NCBI GenBank assembly: GCA_025061835.1
Contig: JANXAC010000005.1
Span: forward strand, 47,387 to 111,386
Direction of reading: 5' to 3'
Length of the DNA stretch: 64,000 nt
Origin: Spirochaetota bacterium
GTDB taxonomy: Bacteria > Spirochaetota > Brevinematia > DTOW01
The position numbers and the translations under genes are program-made. The notes beneath the pieces were generated by a model. That model saw only the letters and a program-made list of their open reading frames with translations. It made no database searches and was not told the DNA's origin. Positions 18,091 through 26,876 of the stretch are shown here, piece after piece (the stretch's first letter is position 1; the number at the start of each line of letters is the position of its first letter).

Positions 18091-18933
18091 ATGTTGGAAG
18101 ATGTAAAAAGTTGTAAAAGGCCGTCTTACTCTGGTTCTTTCTATCCTTCCGAGAAGTTTAGACTTGAGAAGATGATAGATGATTTTATAAAGCAAGCCGA
18201 AGTTCCAGATGATATTCGCCAGAAGGATATAGTTGCTTTGATTTCACCACACGCGGGATATAAGTATTCTGGTTTTGTAGCAGCACATTCATACAAAGCA
18301 GTTCAAGGTAAAGACTATGATGTTGTCATAATTCTTGCTCCAAGTCATCATTTCTACCTACATTACTTTATAATTGATGATAGGAGATATTATCAAACTC
18401 CTCTGGGAATTTTAAACCTAAACCTAGATATAATTAACTTCCTGAAGAGTAAGAATGGATTTGAAGTGTCGCATAGAGTTCAAGATGAAGAGCATTCACT
18501 AGAGGTTCAACTGCCGTTTATATACTATATCTTTGATGGTAAAGTTCAGATTGTCCCAATACTCTACGGAGAAGAGAACAGGTTGTTTATGGTTACAATG
18601 GCTGAAGTTTTAGGAGAGATATTTAGCAAATTTAAGGATGTGAAGATACTGGTTGTGGTATCTACTGATTTGTCTCACTATCATACTTATGATGAGGCAT
18701 ACATTATTGATAATAGGATGGCTGATATAATTAGAAAGAAAGATTTTGAGAGTTATGTTAATATGTTGTATAGTAAGAAGATAGAAGCATGTGGTGCTGG
18801 ACCTCTCGGGACTTTTATCTACCTATCTAACATTAATAACAAACAAGTCAGTGTGCTGAAACTTCTCAACTCTGGAGATACAAGTGGAACTAAAGATTAT
18901 GTAGTAGGATACTTATCTGCTGTTATGTATTAG
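18091..18933 (+). CDS. MEMO family protein (AmmeMemoRadiSam system protein B)
   Basis: A 280-residue member of the MEMO/class III dioxygenase-like fold. Family motifs include RPSYSGSFYP at the N-terminus, SPHAGYKYSG, LAPSHHFYLH, the EHSLEVQLPF stretch and STDLSHYHTY, whose histidines correspond to the metal site. The AmmeMemoRadiSam proteins A and radical SAM partner are not adjacent. Function in bacteria is not settled. The start is uncertain: ATG 18091 fits family length, while a GTG at 18064 lies 7 nt after a TATAAT (18051-18056) and could be a leaderless start adding nine residues. Confidence 0.85.
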   Translation: MLEDVKSCKRPSYSGSFYPSEKFRLEKMIDDFIKQAEVPDDIRQKDIVALISPHAGYKYSGFVAAHSYKAVQGKDYDVVIILAPSHHFYLHYFIIDDRRYYQTPLGILNLNLDIINFLKSKNGFEVSHRVQDEEHSLEVQLPFIYYIFDGKVQIVPILYGEENRLFMVTMAEVLGEIFSKFKDVKILVVVSTDLSHYHTYDEAYIIDNRMADIIRKKDFESYVNMLYSKKIEACGAGPLGTFIYLSNINNKQVSVLKLLNSGDTSGTKDYVVGYLSAVMY

Positions 18934-20087
18934 AGTATCTCTCTGTAGATTTTTTCAATACTATCTTTTGTTGGAACATAGGGTGAGTTGTTTAGCGAGT
19001 TAGTCATATATGATACCACATCTTCAGAAAGATACTTTATGTCTGATTTCTGTATGCCAAAGTCGGATAGTTTTTTATTTATGTCAAGGTAGGATAGTAG
19101 GTATTCAATTGCATCAAGTATTGTATGTAGTATAGAAAAGTCGTTATTGCCTTTGACTTTTATACCCATCGCATCTGCTACAAGTCTATATCTATCAACG
19201 GAGAATAGGAAACTGTGTTCAATGACTTTCTTAAACACAATTGCAAGTCCTTGACCGTGAGAAACATGAGGGAATCTGGCGCTTATCGGATGCTCAAGTG
19301 CATGCATAAGTCCAACACCGCTTATGTCTATCGCTAGTCCTGAGAGAATGGATGCATACTGTAATTCTTTTCTAGCTTCAAGATTTGAACCGTTGTTATA
19401 GGCTTTGAATATATTGTCTATTATTATCCTAATAGAATCTCTTGATAGTGATTGAGTTATGAAGTTTGACTTTTTGCTTACAAGTGACTCAATAGCATGA
19501 GATAGAGCATCAATAGCAGTTGTAGCAGTTAAGTATCTGTTCATACTTACTGTCATAGATGGTATAATCAAAGCATGTTTGGGATATAAAACATCCATTT
19601 TTATGGAGCGTTTTTGAACTTTTTTGGTATTCGTAAGAACGCAAACTTTATTGACCTCACTTCCAGTTCCTGAAGTTGTAGGAATGGCTACTATTGGTAT
19701 TGATTTGTCTGCAAGTCTCAATCCCTCCGCATAGTCCCATAATTCTACTTCGGGATAAATTAGTTTTACAGAAAGTGCTTTAGCACTATCAATCACACTA
19801 CCACCACCGATTGAGACTATGACATCTGGTTCAAAACTTCTTGACATTTCAAGGAGGTTTTCAATCAAGTCAGTTGTGGGGTTTAGAGTAATCTCTGATA
19901 GTATTAGGAACTCTTTGTTTAGTGAATAAAAGAATTTTTCTATGGAGCTGTATTCGTTAGTGAGCTTGAGATGGTTTTTACCTGTAAGCACCAAAATTCT
20001 GTTGTATTTTTCAAATACACTTGAACAATCGTTAATGCTTTTAAGGTCAAACAATATTTTGGTAGGACTTAAAGATAAGTATTTCAC
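18930..20087 (-). CDS. Iron-containing alcohol dehydrogenase
   Basis: A 385-residue member of the Fe-dependent ADH (group III) family. The NAD-binding GIGGGSVIDSAK is near residue 97, IPTTSGTGSEV near 140, and the metal-binding histidines lie in the segment HALEHPISARFPHVSHGQG. It likely reduces an aldehyde (butanol/1,3-propanediol type) during fermentation; the substrate is unknown. The start appears to be GTG at 20087 with no clear Shine-Dalgarno. The stop overlaps the end of the MEMO gene by 4 nt, tail to tail. Confidence 0.88.
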   Translation of the reverse strand: MKYLSLSPTKILFDLKSINDCSSVFEKYNRILVLTGKNHLKLTNEYSSIEKFFYSLNKEFLILSEITLNPTTDLIENLLEMSRSFEPDVIVSIGGGSVIDSAKALSVKLIYPEVELWDYAEGLRLADKSIPIVAIPTTSGTGSEVNKVCVLTNTKKVQKRSIKMDVLYPKHALIIPSMTVSMNRYLTATTAIDALSHAIESLVSKKSNFITQSLSRDSIRIIIDNIFKAYNNGSNLEARKELQYASILSGLAIDISGVGLMHALEHPISARFPHVSHGQGLAIVFKKVIEHSFLFSVDRYRLVADAMGIKVKGNNDFSILHTILDAIEYLLSYLDINKKLSDFGIQKSDIKYLSEDVVSYMTNSLNNSPYVPTKDSIEKIYREIL

Positions 20088-20218
20088 AAAAAGATTATCA
20101 AGGAAAACAAGAGAAGATTACAAAATACCCGTATTATTTTAATACAACCTAAGATTATCTTGAGGGTTTTACAACTTTTTAAGAATACGATGAGTAGCGA
20201 TTGTGTGTTAAGTTTATT

Positions 20219-20989
20219 TCACACTGAAGATGGTTTTGTGCTGTAGGCTACTATGATATAGACTGTGTGTGAGACCATTCGTTCTCTTGGGCGCGTGATG
20301 CCTTCTCTTAAGTATATTTCTCTTTCTAGTATTTCTACTGATTTTATTCTTGTGAATTCATTTTCTTTTAATGATTTGAAGGTTGCTTGAACTTGCTCTA
20401 TTGTTGGAACGACTATCGCGACTGAAGATCCAGGTTTCAGCGATTTTCTTGCGTGGGGTAGTATTGTCCAAGGTTCTGGTAGGTCTATTATGCATCCGTC
20501 CATTCCTTCTAATCCGAAGCCGTCTTTAGAAACATCTCTCAAAGATAGAATAACTCTATCCAAAAGTCCATACCTTTCAATATTCTTTCTAGCGTTTTCT
20601 AGGTGTTCTTCATTCTTGTCAAAGGAGTAAACTTTGCCGCTAGGTCCTACGAGTATAGCAAGTATAGTTGTCATAGCACCTGAACCAGTTCCTACCTCAA
20701 TTACATTAGAACCATCTCTTATAGTAGAGTTGAGGATGATATATCCAATATCTTTTGGGTACATTATGTTAGTTTTCCTTTTTACATTCAGAACGAGGTC
20801 TTCAAGTGAAGGCTTGAGAACATAAAATTTGAAGCCTTTGTTAGTTTCAATTTCATCTCCCCATTCTAGGTTGTCAGGTAGTATTATCTTCCCAAGATGA
20901 CACTGGAAGAATTGACCTTTATGGTATGTGATTGGATACTTTGCTTTTTCGGAGTGGTAGAGATATATTATTTCTCCATCCTTAATCAT
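20219..20989 (-). CDS. trmI: tRNA (adenine-58-N1)-methyltransferase TrmI
   Basis: Makes m1A58 in the T-loop of tRNA, a modification important for heat tolerance in thermophiles. The 256-residue protein has an N-terminal small beta domain, then a Rossmann methyltransferase: IYPKDIGYI-type segment (here MYPKDIGYI), AdoMet motif VIEVGTGSGAMT, the acidic VYSFDKNEEH, IIDLPEPW, and the C-terminal RPRERMVSHT signature of TrmI. It begins 2 nt after the infA stop, in the operon mtnP-adk-infA-trmI. Confidence 0.9.
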   Translation of the reverse strand: MIKDGEIIYLYHSEKAKYPITYHKGQFFQCHLGKIILPDNLEWGDEIETNKGFKFYVLKPSLEDLVLNVKRKTNIMYPKDIGYIILNSTIRDGSNVIEVGTGSGAMTTILAILVGPSGKVYSFDKNEEHLENARKNIERYGLLDRVILSLRDVSKDGFGLEGMDGCIIDLPEPWTILPHARKSLKPGSSVAIVVPTIEQVQATFKSLKENEFTRIKSVEILEREIYLREGITRPRERMVSHTVYIIVAYSTKPSSV

Positions 20990-20991
20990 AT

Positions 20992-21210
20992 CTACCTATA
21001 CCTATAGACTATCCTTCCTTTGGTAAGGTCGTAGGGAGAGAATTCAACAACAACTCTATCTCCTTCAATGATCCTTATAGAGTTTAGTCGTATCTTACCG
21101 GAAGGATGTGCCATAACTTCCTTGCCATTATCTAACTTTACCTTGAAAATTGAGTTTGGTAGTTGTTTGACAACAACTCCTTCAACTTTTAGAACATCAT
21201 CTTTAGCCAT
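20992..21210 (-). CDS. infA: Translation initiation factor IF-1
   Basis: A 72-residue single OB-fold protein that occupies the ribosomal A site during initiation. It has the canonical [13 protein letters not shown] start, [16 protein letters not shown] and the ending [12 protein letters not shown]. It lies 6 nt after adk, as in the classic spc/alpha operon order adk-(map)-infA, but here the block is separated by about 36 kb from the ribosomal protein cluster at 57-61 kb, and map and secY are missing from its side. Confidence 0.96.
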   Translation of the reverse strand: MAKDDVLKVEGVVVKQLPNSIFKVKLDNGKEVMAHPSGKIRLNSIRIIEGDRVVVEFSPYDLTKGRIVYRYR

Positions 21211-21216
21211 ATATGA

Positions 21217-21852
21217 TTACACCCCGAGCAAAGAAAAAATTTCATTTTTTATATCGTCAAGATTTCTATTTCCATCAACTTTAAGTAAAATTCTTTTGTT
21301 TTGATAATATTCTACTACTGGCATAGTTTCGTTTTTAAATATCTCAAGTCTTCTTCTAACGACTTCTTCTTTATCATCATTCCTTTGTATAAGATTACTC
21401 CCACACTTATCACAAACTCCCTCAATCTTTGGAGGACTGTAATAAATGTTATATATAGCACTGCAGTTTGTGCAACTTCTTCTTCCTGTTATCCTCTTCA
21501 TAATAAGATCTTCAGAAGTGTCAATAAATATGACCTTGTCAATTTGAATGTTTTTCTCCTCAATTATCCTGACTTGATTTATATTTCTTGGAAAGCCATC
21601 TAGTATATATCCTTTTTGATACTTTGGTTTTGAAATCTCTGAGAGTAAAACCTCTGCTATGATCTCATCAGGAACTAAATTCCCACTGTCAATATATCCT
21701 TTGATTTTTTCTCCGAGGCTGCTTCCAGATAGAACTTCTGCTCTTAAGATGTCTCCTGTTGATATGTGAGGGATACCTAATCTCTCTCTTATTATCTCAC
21801 TTTGGGTTCCTTTTCCTGCTCCTGGCGCTCCTAGGATTAGTATCCTCATCAA
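21217..21852 (-). CDS. adk: Adenylate kinase
   Basis: Catalyses ATP + AMP to 2 ADP. The 211-residue long-form enzyme has the P-loop GAPGAGKGTQ, the AMP-binding HISTGDILR, the DGFPRN motif and a LID domain that carries a structural zinc site: CTNC and CDKC, four cysteines. Zinc LIDs are common in Gram-positive and thermophilic bacteria. It starts 9 nt after mtnP and is followed by infA. Confidence 0.96.
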   Translation of the reverse strand: MMRILILGAPGAGKGTQSEIIRERLGIPHISTGDILRAEVLSGSSLGEKIKGYIDSGNLVPDEIIAEVLLSEISKPKYQKGYILDGFPRNINQVRIIEEKNIQIDKVIFIDTSEDLIMKRITGRRSCTNCSAIYNIYYSPPKIEGVCDKCGSNLIQRNDDKEEVVRRRLEIFKNETMPVVEYYQNKRILLKVDGNRNLDDIKNEIFSLLGV

Positions 21853-21861
21853 AGCAAACCC

Positions 21862-22734
21862 CTAACTCCAATACTTTTCATAAAAGATTGCAAGCGATTT
21901 TTTTATTTCTTGAGGTATTTTATCTTTGGATGTAACTATTGCAAATTTGGCAGCCTCTTCACACTGACATTTCATCGCCACATCTATGTTTTGTATGATA
22001 ACTGGTAGTAATTTCAATATGTTATCTGTATTTTTTCTCATATATTCCATTACCATTTCTGCGTTAACATCCTCATGTCCTTCATACCAGCAATCGTAGT
22101 CTGTGACCATAGAAATGAGAGAGTAACATATTTCAGCTTCTCTTGAGAGTTTTGCTTCTCCAGAAGCAGTCATACCTATAATGTCAGCTCCCCACTGTCT
22201 GAAAAGATGACTCTCTGCTCTACTTGAGAACTGAGGACCTTCAATCGTTATGTAGGTTTTATCAGTGTGTATTGTTATATCGGGTAGATGTTTTTTTGCT
22301 ATTTCTTTTATCTGGTTTGACAGTTCATTACAGAAGGGGTCAGCCATAGAAACATGTCCAACAAGTCCCGTTGAGAAGAATGTCAGTTCTCGCCACCTTG
22401 TAAAGTCAATCAATTGACTGGGTATAACAAAATCCATTGGTTTTAACTCTTCCCTTAAACTACCAACGGCACTGATTGCTATAAGTTTTCTAACTCCTAG
22501 ATATTTCAAAGCCCATATATTGGCTTTCATAGGTATCTTTGTTGGTGGATATATGTGCCCTCTACCGTGTCTCGGTAAGAAAGCAACCTTTCTACCTTCA
22601 ACATCTACTATTGTAATCTTATCAGATGGTTTTCCAAAAGGAGTTTCAATATCTATTTCATCAATGACCTTTGCGGAGGAAAACGCGTATAGACCACTTC
22701 CACCTATTACCCCTATTTCAACTCTATAATCCAT
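21862..22734 (-). CDS. mtnP: S-methyl-5'-thioadenosine phosphorylase / PNP family
   Basis: Cleaves 5'-methylthioadenosine with phosphate to adenine and methylthioribose-1-phosphate, part of methionine salvage. The 290-residue protein has IGVIGGSGLY, ETPFGKPSDKI, FLPRHGRGH, the NIWALKYLGV segment and the GPQFSSRAES / GMTASGEA motifs of the MTAP branch of the trimeric PNP family. Substrate preference (methylthioadenosine rather than inosine) is by resemblance. ATG 22734 has GGAGG 7 nt upstream; the longer frame begins with the TTGAAA of the promoter. It leads the operon mtnP-adk-infA-trmI. Confidence 0.88.
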   Translation of the reverse strand: MDYRVEIGVIGGSGLYAFSSAKVIDEIDIETPFGKPSDKITIVDVEGRKVAFLPRHGRGHIYPPTKIPMKANIWALKYLGVRKLIAISAVGSLREELKPMDFVIPSQLIDFTRWRELTFFSTGLVGHVSMADPFCNELSNQIKEIAKKHLPDITIHTDKTYITIEGPQFSSRAESHLFRQWGADIIGMTASGEAKLSREAEICYSLISMVTDYDCWYEGHEDVNAEMVMEYMRKNTDNILKLLPVIIQNIDVAMKCQCEEAAKFAIVTSKDKIPQEIKKSLAIFYEKYWS

Positions 22735-22752
22735 AAAACAACCTCCAAGTAA

Positions 22753-22782
22753 AAGATAAATATCTAATATTGCTGTTTTCAA
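22753..22782 (-). promoter_or_regulatory. Promoter of mtnP-adk-infA-trmI
   Basis: Minus strand TTGAAA (22782-22777), 18-nt spacer, TATCTT (22758-22753), about 19 nt before the mtnP ATG. Confidence 0.45.
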
Positions 22783-22996
22783 TCTTCCAAATCACTTAAA
22801 TCTCAAACTTTTTATTTGTTTAGTTTAGTGTTTGGTTTAGTAGGGTGTTTTGGTAAATTTCTGGTGAATTATAAAATCTTCTCAAAAATTCTTACTACTC
22901 TTGGAGTTTATAATTGCTAACTGAAAAGATTAACTACATACTTGTTTTTATTAATTTTTGAAAGGATGTACATTTCTGATAAAAAATTCCAAAGTT

Positions 22997-24163
22997 ATGG
23001 AAGGTAGGAAAAGTGATGTTATAAGGTTCATCTTGTTGATGGGTTTTGTAAGTCTCTTTGCTGATTTAGTATATGAAAGTGCTAGGGGGGTAATGGGTCC
23101 TTATCTAGGACGTCTGGGGGCTAATGCATTTGCAATAGGGATGATTTTTGGAGTAGGTGAGTTTTTAGGATATGTTCTTAGGGTTGTGGCTGGTGTTTTG
23201 GTGGATAGAACTAGAAAATATTGGAGTTTTATCTTTGTAGGTTATGGACTTGTTGCTTCAATACCGCTACTTGCATTCTCTGACTACTGGATACTGGCAG
23301 GAACTCTGATTGTTATGGAGAGAATAGGTAAGGCGTTAAGAACTCCAGCAAGAGATACTATAATCTCAATATATTCGGGAGGTATAGGAAGTGGTAAGGC
23401 ATTTGGAATTCACGAAACTGTAGATCAGGCGGGAGCAATAGTTGGGTCATTCATTTTCTATGTTATCCTCACTTTAGGGCTTGGATACAAAACTGGTTTT
23501 GCTATTTTGACGATACCATTCCTACTACTAATCGCTTCACTCATAATTGCTAAACTGTTCTCATCAAGAATACACATTCAAAAACAGGTAGAAGAAAAAG
23601 TATTTCATAACGGTAGAAAAAGTCGGAAGATATACTTCTATCTGCTGTTTGTATTACTAACAAGTCTAGGGTTTGTAGGTTTTCCACTCATAGGGTTCCA
23701 CGCAGTTAAAGTTAAGGTCCTTTCAGAGGAGTTTATACCTTTATTTTATTCCATTGCGATGCTGGTTGATGCTCTGATTGCTATACCAATAGGGATAGTC
23801 TATGATAGGTTTGGATACAGAATAATAGTTATTTTACCTATTTTGATTATGTTAATAGCTTTGTTGAGTTTTTCAAATATCTTGATTTTGATAATTCTTG
23901 GTGTTCTTGTATGGGGTATTACAATGTCATTCTACGAAACTGTTGTGAGAGCATACATAGGTGATAATGTTGATATACGAGAGAGGGGCACATTCTATGG
24001 TTTATTCAATACAGTTGTAGGAGTTGGTTTCGGGATTGGCAATTCTGTAATTGGATACATCTACGAAACTATGGGTGCTTTAATAGTTCCATTCATAGTT
24101 GGATTAGAAACGATAGCATTAGCAACTATACTCATAACTGTTTTCACTGAAAGGAGGAGTTAG
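22997..24163 (+). CDS. MFS transporter
   Basis: A 388-residue major facilitator with about twelve transmembrane segments. The first loop motif region is VDRTRKYW after segment 2 and the second-half equivalent is YDRFGYR, marking two six-helix halves. An ERIGKALRTPARDT stretch after helix 4 resembles the branch of MFS proteins seen with multidrug or 'YfkF-like' exporters of unknown substrate. Substrate cannot be named. The start is uncertain: ATG 22997 is taken, but an upstream TTG at 22958 keeps the frame; neither has a convincing Shine-Dalgarno. Confidence 0.85.
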   Translation: MEGRKSDVIRFILLMGFVSLFADLVYESARGVMGPYLGRLGANAFAIGMIFGVGEFLGYVLRVVAGVLVDRTRKYWSFIFVGYGLVASIPLLAFSDYWILAGTLIVMERIGKALRTPARDTIISIYSGGIGSGKAFGIHETVDQAGAIVGSFIFYVILTLGLGYKTGFAILTIPFLLLIASLIIAKLFSSRIHIQKQVEEKVFHNGRKSRKIYFYLLFVLLTSLGFVGFPLIGFHAVKVKVLSEEFIPLFYSIAMLVDALIAIPIGIVYDRFGYRIIVILPILIMLIALLSFSNILILIILGVLVWGITMSFYETVVRAYIGDNVDIRERGTFYGLFNTVVGVGFGIGNSVIGYIYETMGALIVPFIVGLETIALATILITVFTERRS

Positions 24164-24169
24164 TTTGAT

Positions 24170-24193
24170 ACAACAAAACTTTTTGTTTGTTGT
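24170..24193 (+). terminator. Weak hairpin after the MFS gene
   Basis: An 8-bp A/T-rich inverted repeat ACAACAAA / TTTGTTGT starting 7 nt after the stop. It lacks a clean T-run, so termination is uncertain. Confidence 0.3.
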
Positions 24194-24300
24194 AAGGTTG
24201 CTAAACTTAAGATTGGAAGGATTTTTCTATAAAGTTCTCAATCTGGCCTAGAGGGATTGATTGTTAACGATGGAGTTTTGATTTTGTAATACCTGTGAAA

Positions 24301-24328
24301 TTGTTTTAAAATTTTTGTAGAATAAGAT
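24301..24328 (+). promoter_or_regulatory. Candidate promoter of yidD, leaderless
   Basis: TTGTTT (24301-24306), 16-nt spacer, TAAGAT (24323-24328). The yidD ATG is 7 nt after the -10 box, so the start codon would be at the first transcribed bases. Confidence 0.45.
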
Positions 24329-24335
24329 AAGTTTT

Positions 24336-24545
24336 ATGAAGAAGTTTGTTGTGAAAATGATAGAATTTTATCAGAGATACATAGGTCCTATCAAGGGGCA
24401 TACTTGTAGGTTTTATCCGACCTGTTCTGAATATACAAAAGAAGCAGTCTTAAAGTATGGTATCTTGAAGGGGGGATTTCTAGGTATCAGGAGAATATTG
24501 AAGTGTCATCCTTTCAACCCTGGGGGATATGACCCAGTTCCTTAA
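24336..24545 (+). CDS. yidD: Membrane protein insertion efficiency factor YidD
   Basis: A 69-residue protein that helps YidC insert inner-membrane proteins. The family signature is complete: [31 protein letters not shown], and [20 protein letters not shown], with three conserved cysteines. It is normally in the rpmH-rnpA-yidD-yidC cluster, but here it stands alone with an apparently leaderless promoter. Its stop overlaps the end of the lipoprotein gene by 4 nt, tail to tail. Confidence 0.95.
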   Translation: MKKFVVKMIEFYQRYIGPIKGHTCRFYPTCSEYTKEAVLKYGILKGGFLGIRRILKCHPFNPGGYDPVP

Positions 24546-25042
24546 TTAAGTTGATCTAGAAAGGACCTTGTCTTCTCTGAAAACTCATTCTTTCGCTTTA
24601 TAGCGTTTTCTATGCTTTCTCTTGTAATCTCGTATCTGTGGAATGTTTGATACTTCTGTTCCTTAGTTTTATGCCAATACTTACCACTAACTTTGAGGTT
24701 GAGTATGGAAGATATCTTTTTGCCATCAGGTAAATAGTTTGAAAGGTATTCTTCAAACTCTTTTTCTGGTTGAATACTTCTTACTTCACTACCTTCTAGG
24801 AAGACAACAAAAAATACTCCATTTTTTGTCTTCTGTATTTCTCTTGAACTTTCAATGTCAAGCACCCACTCTGGTATAGGACCTAAACCGAAGATTGAAG
24901 AGCTGTTTTCAAGTAATAATTGCTTGTCTTTGATAGGAGTAATCTTAACTTCTTCTTTTGGTTTTGGTTGAGGGCAGGCTGTTAAGATTAAAGGTAGTGT
25001 TAAAGTTAATATGTATACAAAATCTTTACAATAGCATTTCAT
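24542..25042 (-). CDS. Lipoprotein of unknown function (LPP20-like)
   Basis: A 166-residue protein with a signal peptide and a lipobox LTAC, so Cys23 would be lipidated. The mature part begins with a Pro/Lys-rich spacer. It then has a segment [15 protein letters not shown] and a beta-rich middle resembling the LPP20/DUF-type lipoproteins of periplasmic hydrolase-like folds, although I am not sure of the family. It is divergent from the beta-helix protein gene with a 54-nt gap, and its end overlaps yidD by 4 nt. ATG 25042 is chosen because it puts the signal peptide at the N-terminus. Confidence 0.65.
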   Translation of the reverse strand: MKCYCKDFVYILTLTLPLILTACPQPKPKEEVKITPIKDKQLLLENSSSIFGLGPIPEWVLDIESSREIQKTKNGVFFVVFLEGSEVRSIQPEKEFEEYLSNYLPDGKKISSILNLKVSGKYWHKTKEQKYQTFHRYEITRESIENAIKRKNEFSEKTRSFLDQLN

Positions 25043-25096
25043 ACATATAAAATTATCTAGCAAGTTAAATATGGGGGTCAAGTTTTGGGAGGTTAT

Positions 25097-26863
25097 ATGA
25101 TATATCTGATGAGACTGATGATACCGATCGTGTTTGTTTTAACACTATGTGGGTTTGGTTTCACACAAACACAGAAACCTTCTGCCAAGGATCCTTATGA
25201 AGGTGAGACTTCAGTTTATGTAGCAACTAATGGTAGTGATGAGAATCCCGGTACCAAAGCATTACCGTTTAGAACTATAGAAGTTGCAATTGATAAAGCA
25301 GTTATCTTTGGTGTCAGGGTGATAAAGGTTGCCGAAGGTGTATATACTCCTGGTAATGGACTTAACACAGGCTTTAGTGGAGTTGCAATAAAGCATCATG
25401 ATATAAAACTTATTGGGGGATATGATCAAAGTTTTAGTTCTGTGGTAGGATATTCAACTCTTGATGGGCAGAGAAAAGTTCAAGCAGTGATAGAAGTGAG
25501 GAATGTTTCTAACGCTTTGATAGAGAACTTTGTAGTTTCTGGGGCAACAAACCGTGAGAAAAACGATAAGAACGGTGGTGGAATTTATCTAAATAAATCC
25601 GATGGTTCAACTATTAGGAATGTAATATCTTCAAATAACCTTGTTGGTAACGGTGCAGGTATGTGTATCATAGGAAATAGAAACAGAATATTAGATTCCA
25701 AAATTATTAGAAACTCTGGAGAGAATGGGGGAGGCATATATTTAGTAGGTAATTTTAACGAAGTTTCGGAAGTATCAGTTCAGAGTAACAGTGTTGGTAT
25801 ATGGGGAGGAGGGATACTAGTAGGAGGGGTGAGCAATGTTGTGAAGAATTCAGATGTTTCTTTTAACTCTTCAAGAGAAGGGGGTGGTATCTACATAGAT
25901 AAAGGCATAGCTAATCAAGTGCTAGATACTACTATAGGCTTTAACAATGCTCAAAACTCTGGTGGTGGTGTTTTTGTGAATGTTGGCAATGCTAACTTCG
26001 TTAGAGCTACTGTGAAAAATAACACTTCAAGGGATGGTGGGGGGGTGTATGGTTTTAGGACCGCATCACTTGTAGTTCAATCTTCCATTCTTGAGAATAG
26101 TGCTACAAGAAACGGAGGGGGGATATTCTTTGAGAATACTTTCAAATCTACGGTAAATAGCACGGTAAGTAAAAATTCATCTGGTGCGATTGCTGGAGGA
26201 ATTTTCTTGAGAGGTGAAGAAAATAGCATATCTGGAACTATTTCAGAAAATAGATCACAAGACAAGGCAGGAGGCATTTACATAACTGGTCTCAAGAATG
26301 TTGTTAAGGCTAGCATAACTGGTAATAGTTCGCAAAAAGATGGTGGCGGGGTTTATATTGAACTTGCTAGGAGCACAAGAATTGAAGGAAGTGATATATC
26401 TGGAAATAAATCGGATAATATAGGTGGTGGAATATTCACTATAAGAGATGGAGATACAACTATTGTAGACAGTAAAATAATTAATAACAACTCAAGATTA
26501 CACGGAGGGGGTATAGCAATATACGACTCAACTAACTCTTTCCTCATGAACCTTGATGTGACTCAAAACAAGTCTGAAATAACGAATAGCATAATATATC
26601 TATATAAAACCGATGCTGTGATTAACCTAGTGATATCTAACTGCGTAATATCTAGTGTTTCAGGTGCTAGAGGTTTTGGTATATACGAAGATGGGTTGAA
26701 TGACATAAGTCTTCATAGAATAATTGAAAATACTTTTGTTTCAGATACTCTTGCTGGTGGATTGTATAGGGACTACAACCTAGATGCTACTGGACTAATA
26801 TCAGCTGTAAATAATCCTAGGTTTTCGGGAGCAAGTGAGGCTAGAGGTAACAAACAGAGATAG
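25097..26863 (+). CDS. Secreted right-handed beta-helix protein with GGGI repeats
   Basis: A 588-residue exported protein. After the signal peptide (ending near GFTQT) comes a DUF1565-like start, YVATNGSDENPGT, followed by GVYTPG. From about residue 155 to 475 there are about 13 repeats of a GGGI/V-Y/F motif (GGGIYL, GGGILV, GGGVFV, AGGIYI and so on) spaced about 25-35 residues apart with Asn/Ser-rich turns. This is the hallmark of a right-handed parallel beta-helix such as polymorphic outer-membrane proteins, pectate lyases or NosD-like folds. It has no autotransporter barrel. It is probably a surface adhesin or a polysaccharide-active protein. nadB follows after 13 nt. Confidence 0.78.
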   Translation: MIYLMRLMIPIVFVLTLCGFGFTQTQKPSAKDPYEGETSVYVATNGSDENPGTKALPFRTIEVAIDKAVIFGVRVIKVAEGVYTPGNGLNTGFSGVAIKHHDIKLIGGYDQSFSSVVGYSTLDGQRKVQAVIEVRNVSNALIENFVVSGATNREKNDKNGGGIYLNKSDGSTIRNVISSNNLVGNGAGMCIIGNRNRILDSKIIRNSGENGGGIYLVGNFNEVSEVSVQSNSVGIWGGGILVGGVSNVVKNSDVSFNSSREGGGIYIDKGIANQVLDTTIGFNNAQNSGGGVFVNVGNANFVRATVKNNTSRDGGGVYGFRTASLVVQSSILENSATRNGGGIFFENTFKSTVNSTVSKNSSGAIAGGIFLRGEENSISGTISENRSQDKAGGIYITGLKNVVKASITGNSSQKDGGGVYIELARSTRIEGSDISGNKSDNIGGGIFTIRDGDTTIVDSKIINNNSRLHGGGIAIYDSTNSFLMNLDVTQNKSEITNSIIYLYKTDAVINLVISNCVISSVSGARGFGIYEDGLNDISLHRIIENTFVSDTLAGGLYRDYNLDATGLISAVNNPRFSGASEARGNKQR

Positions 26864-26876
26864 GTTAGAGTAGGGT

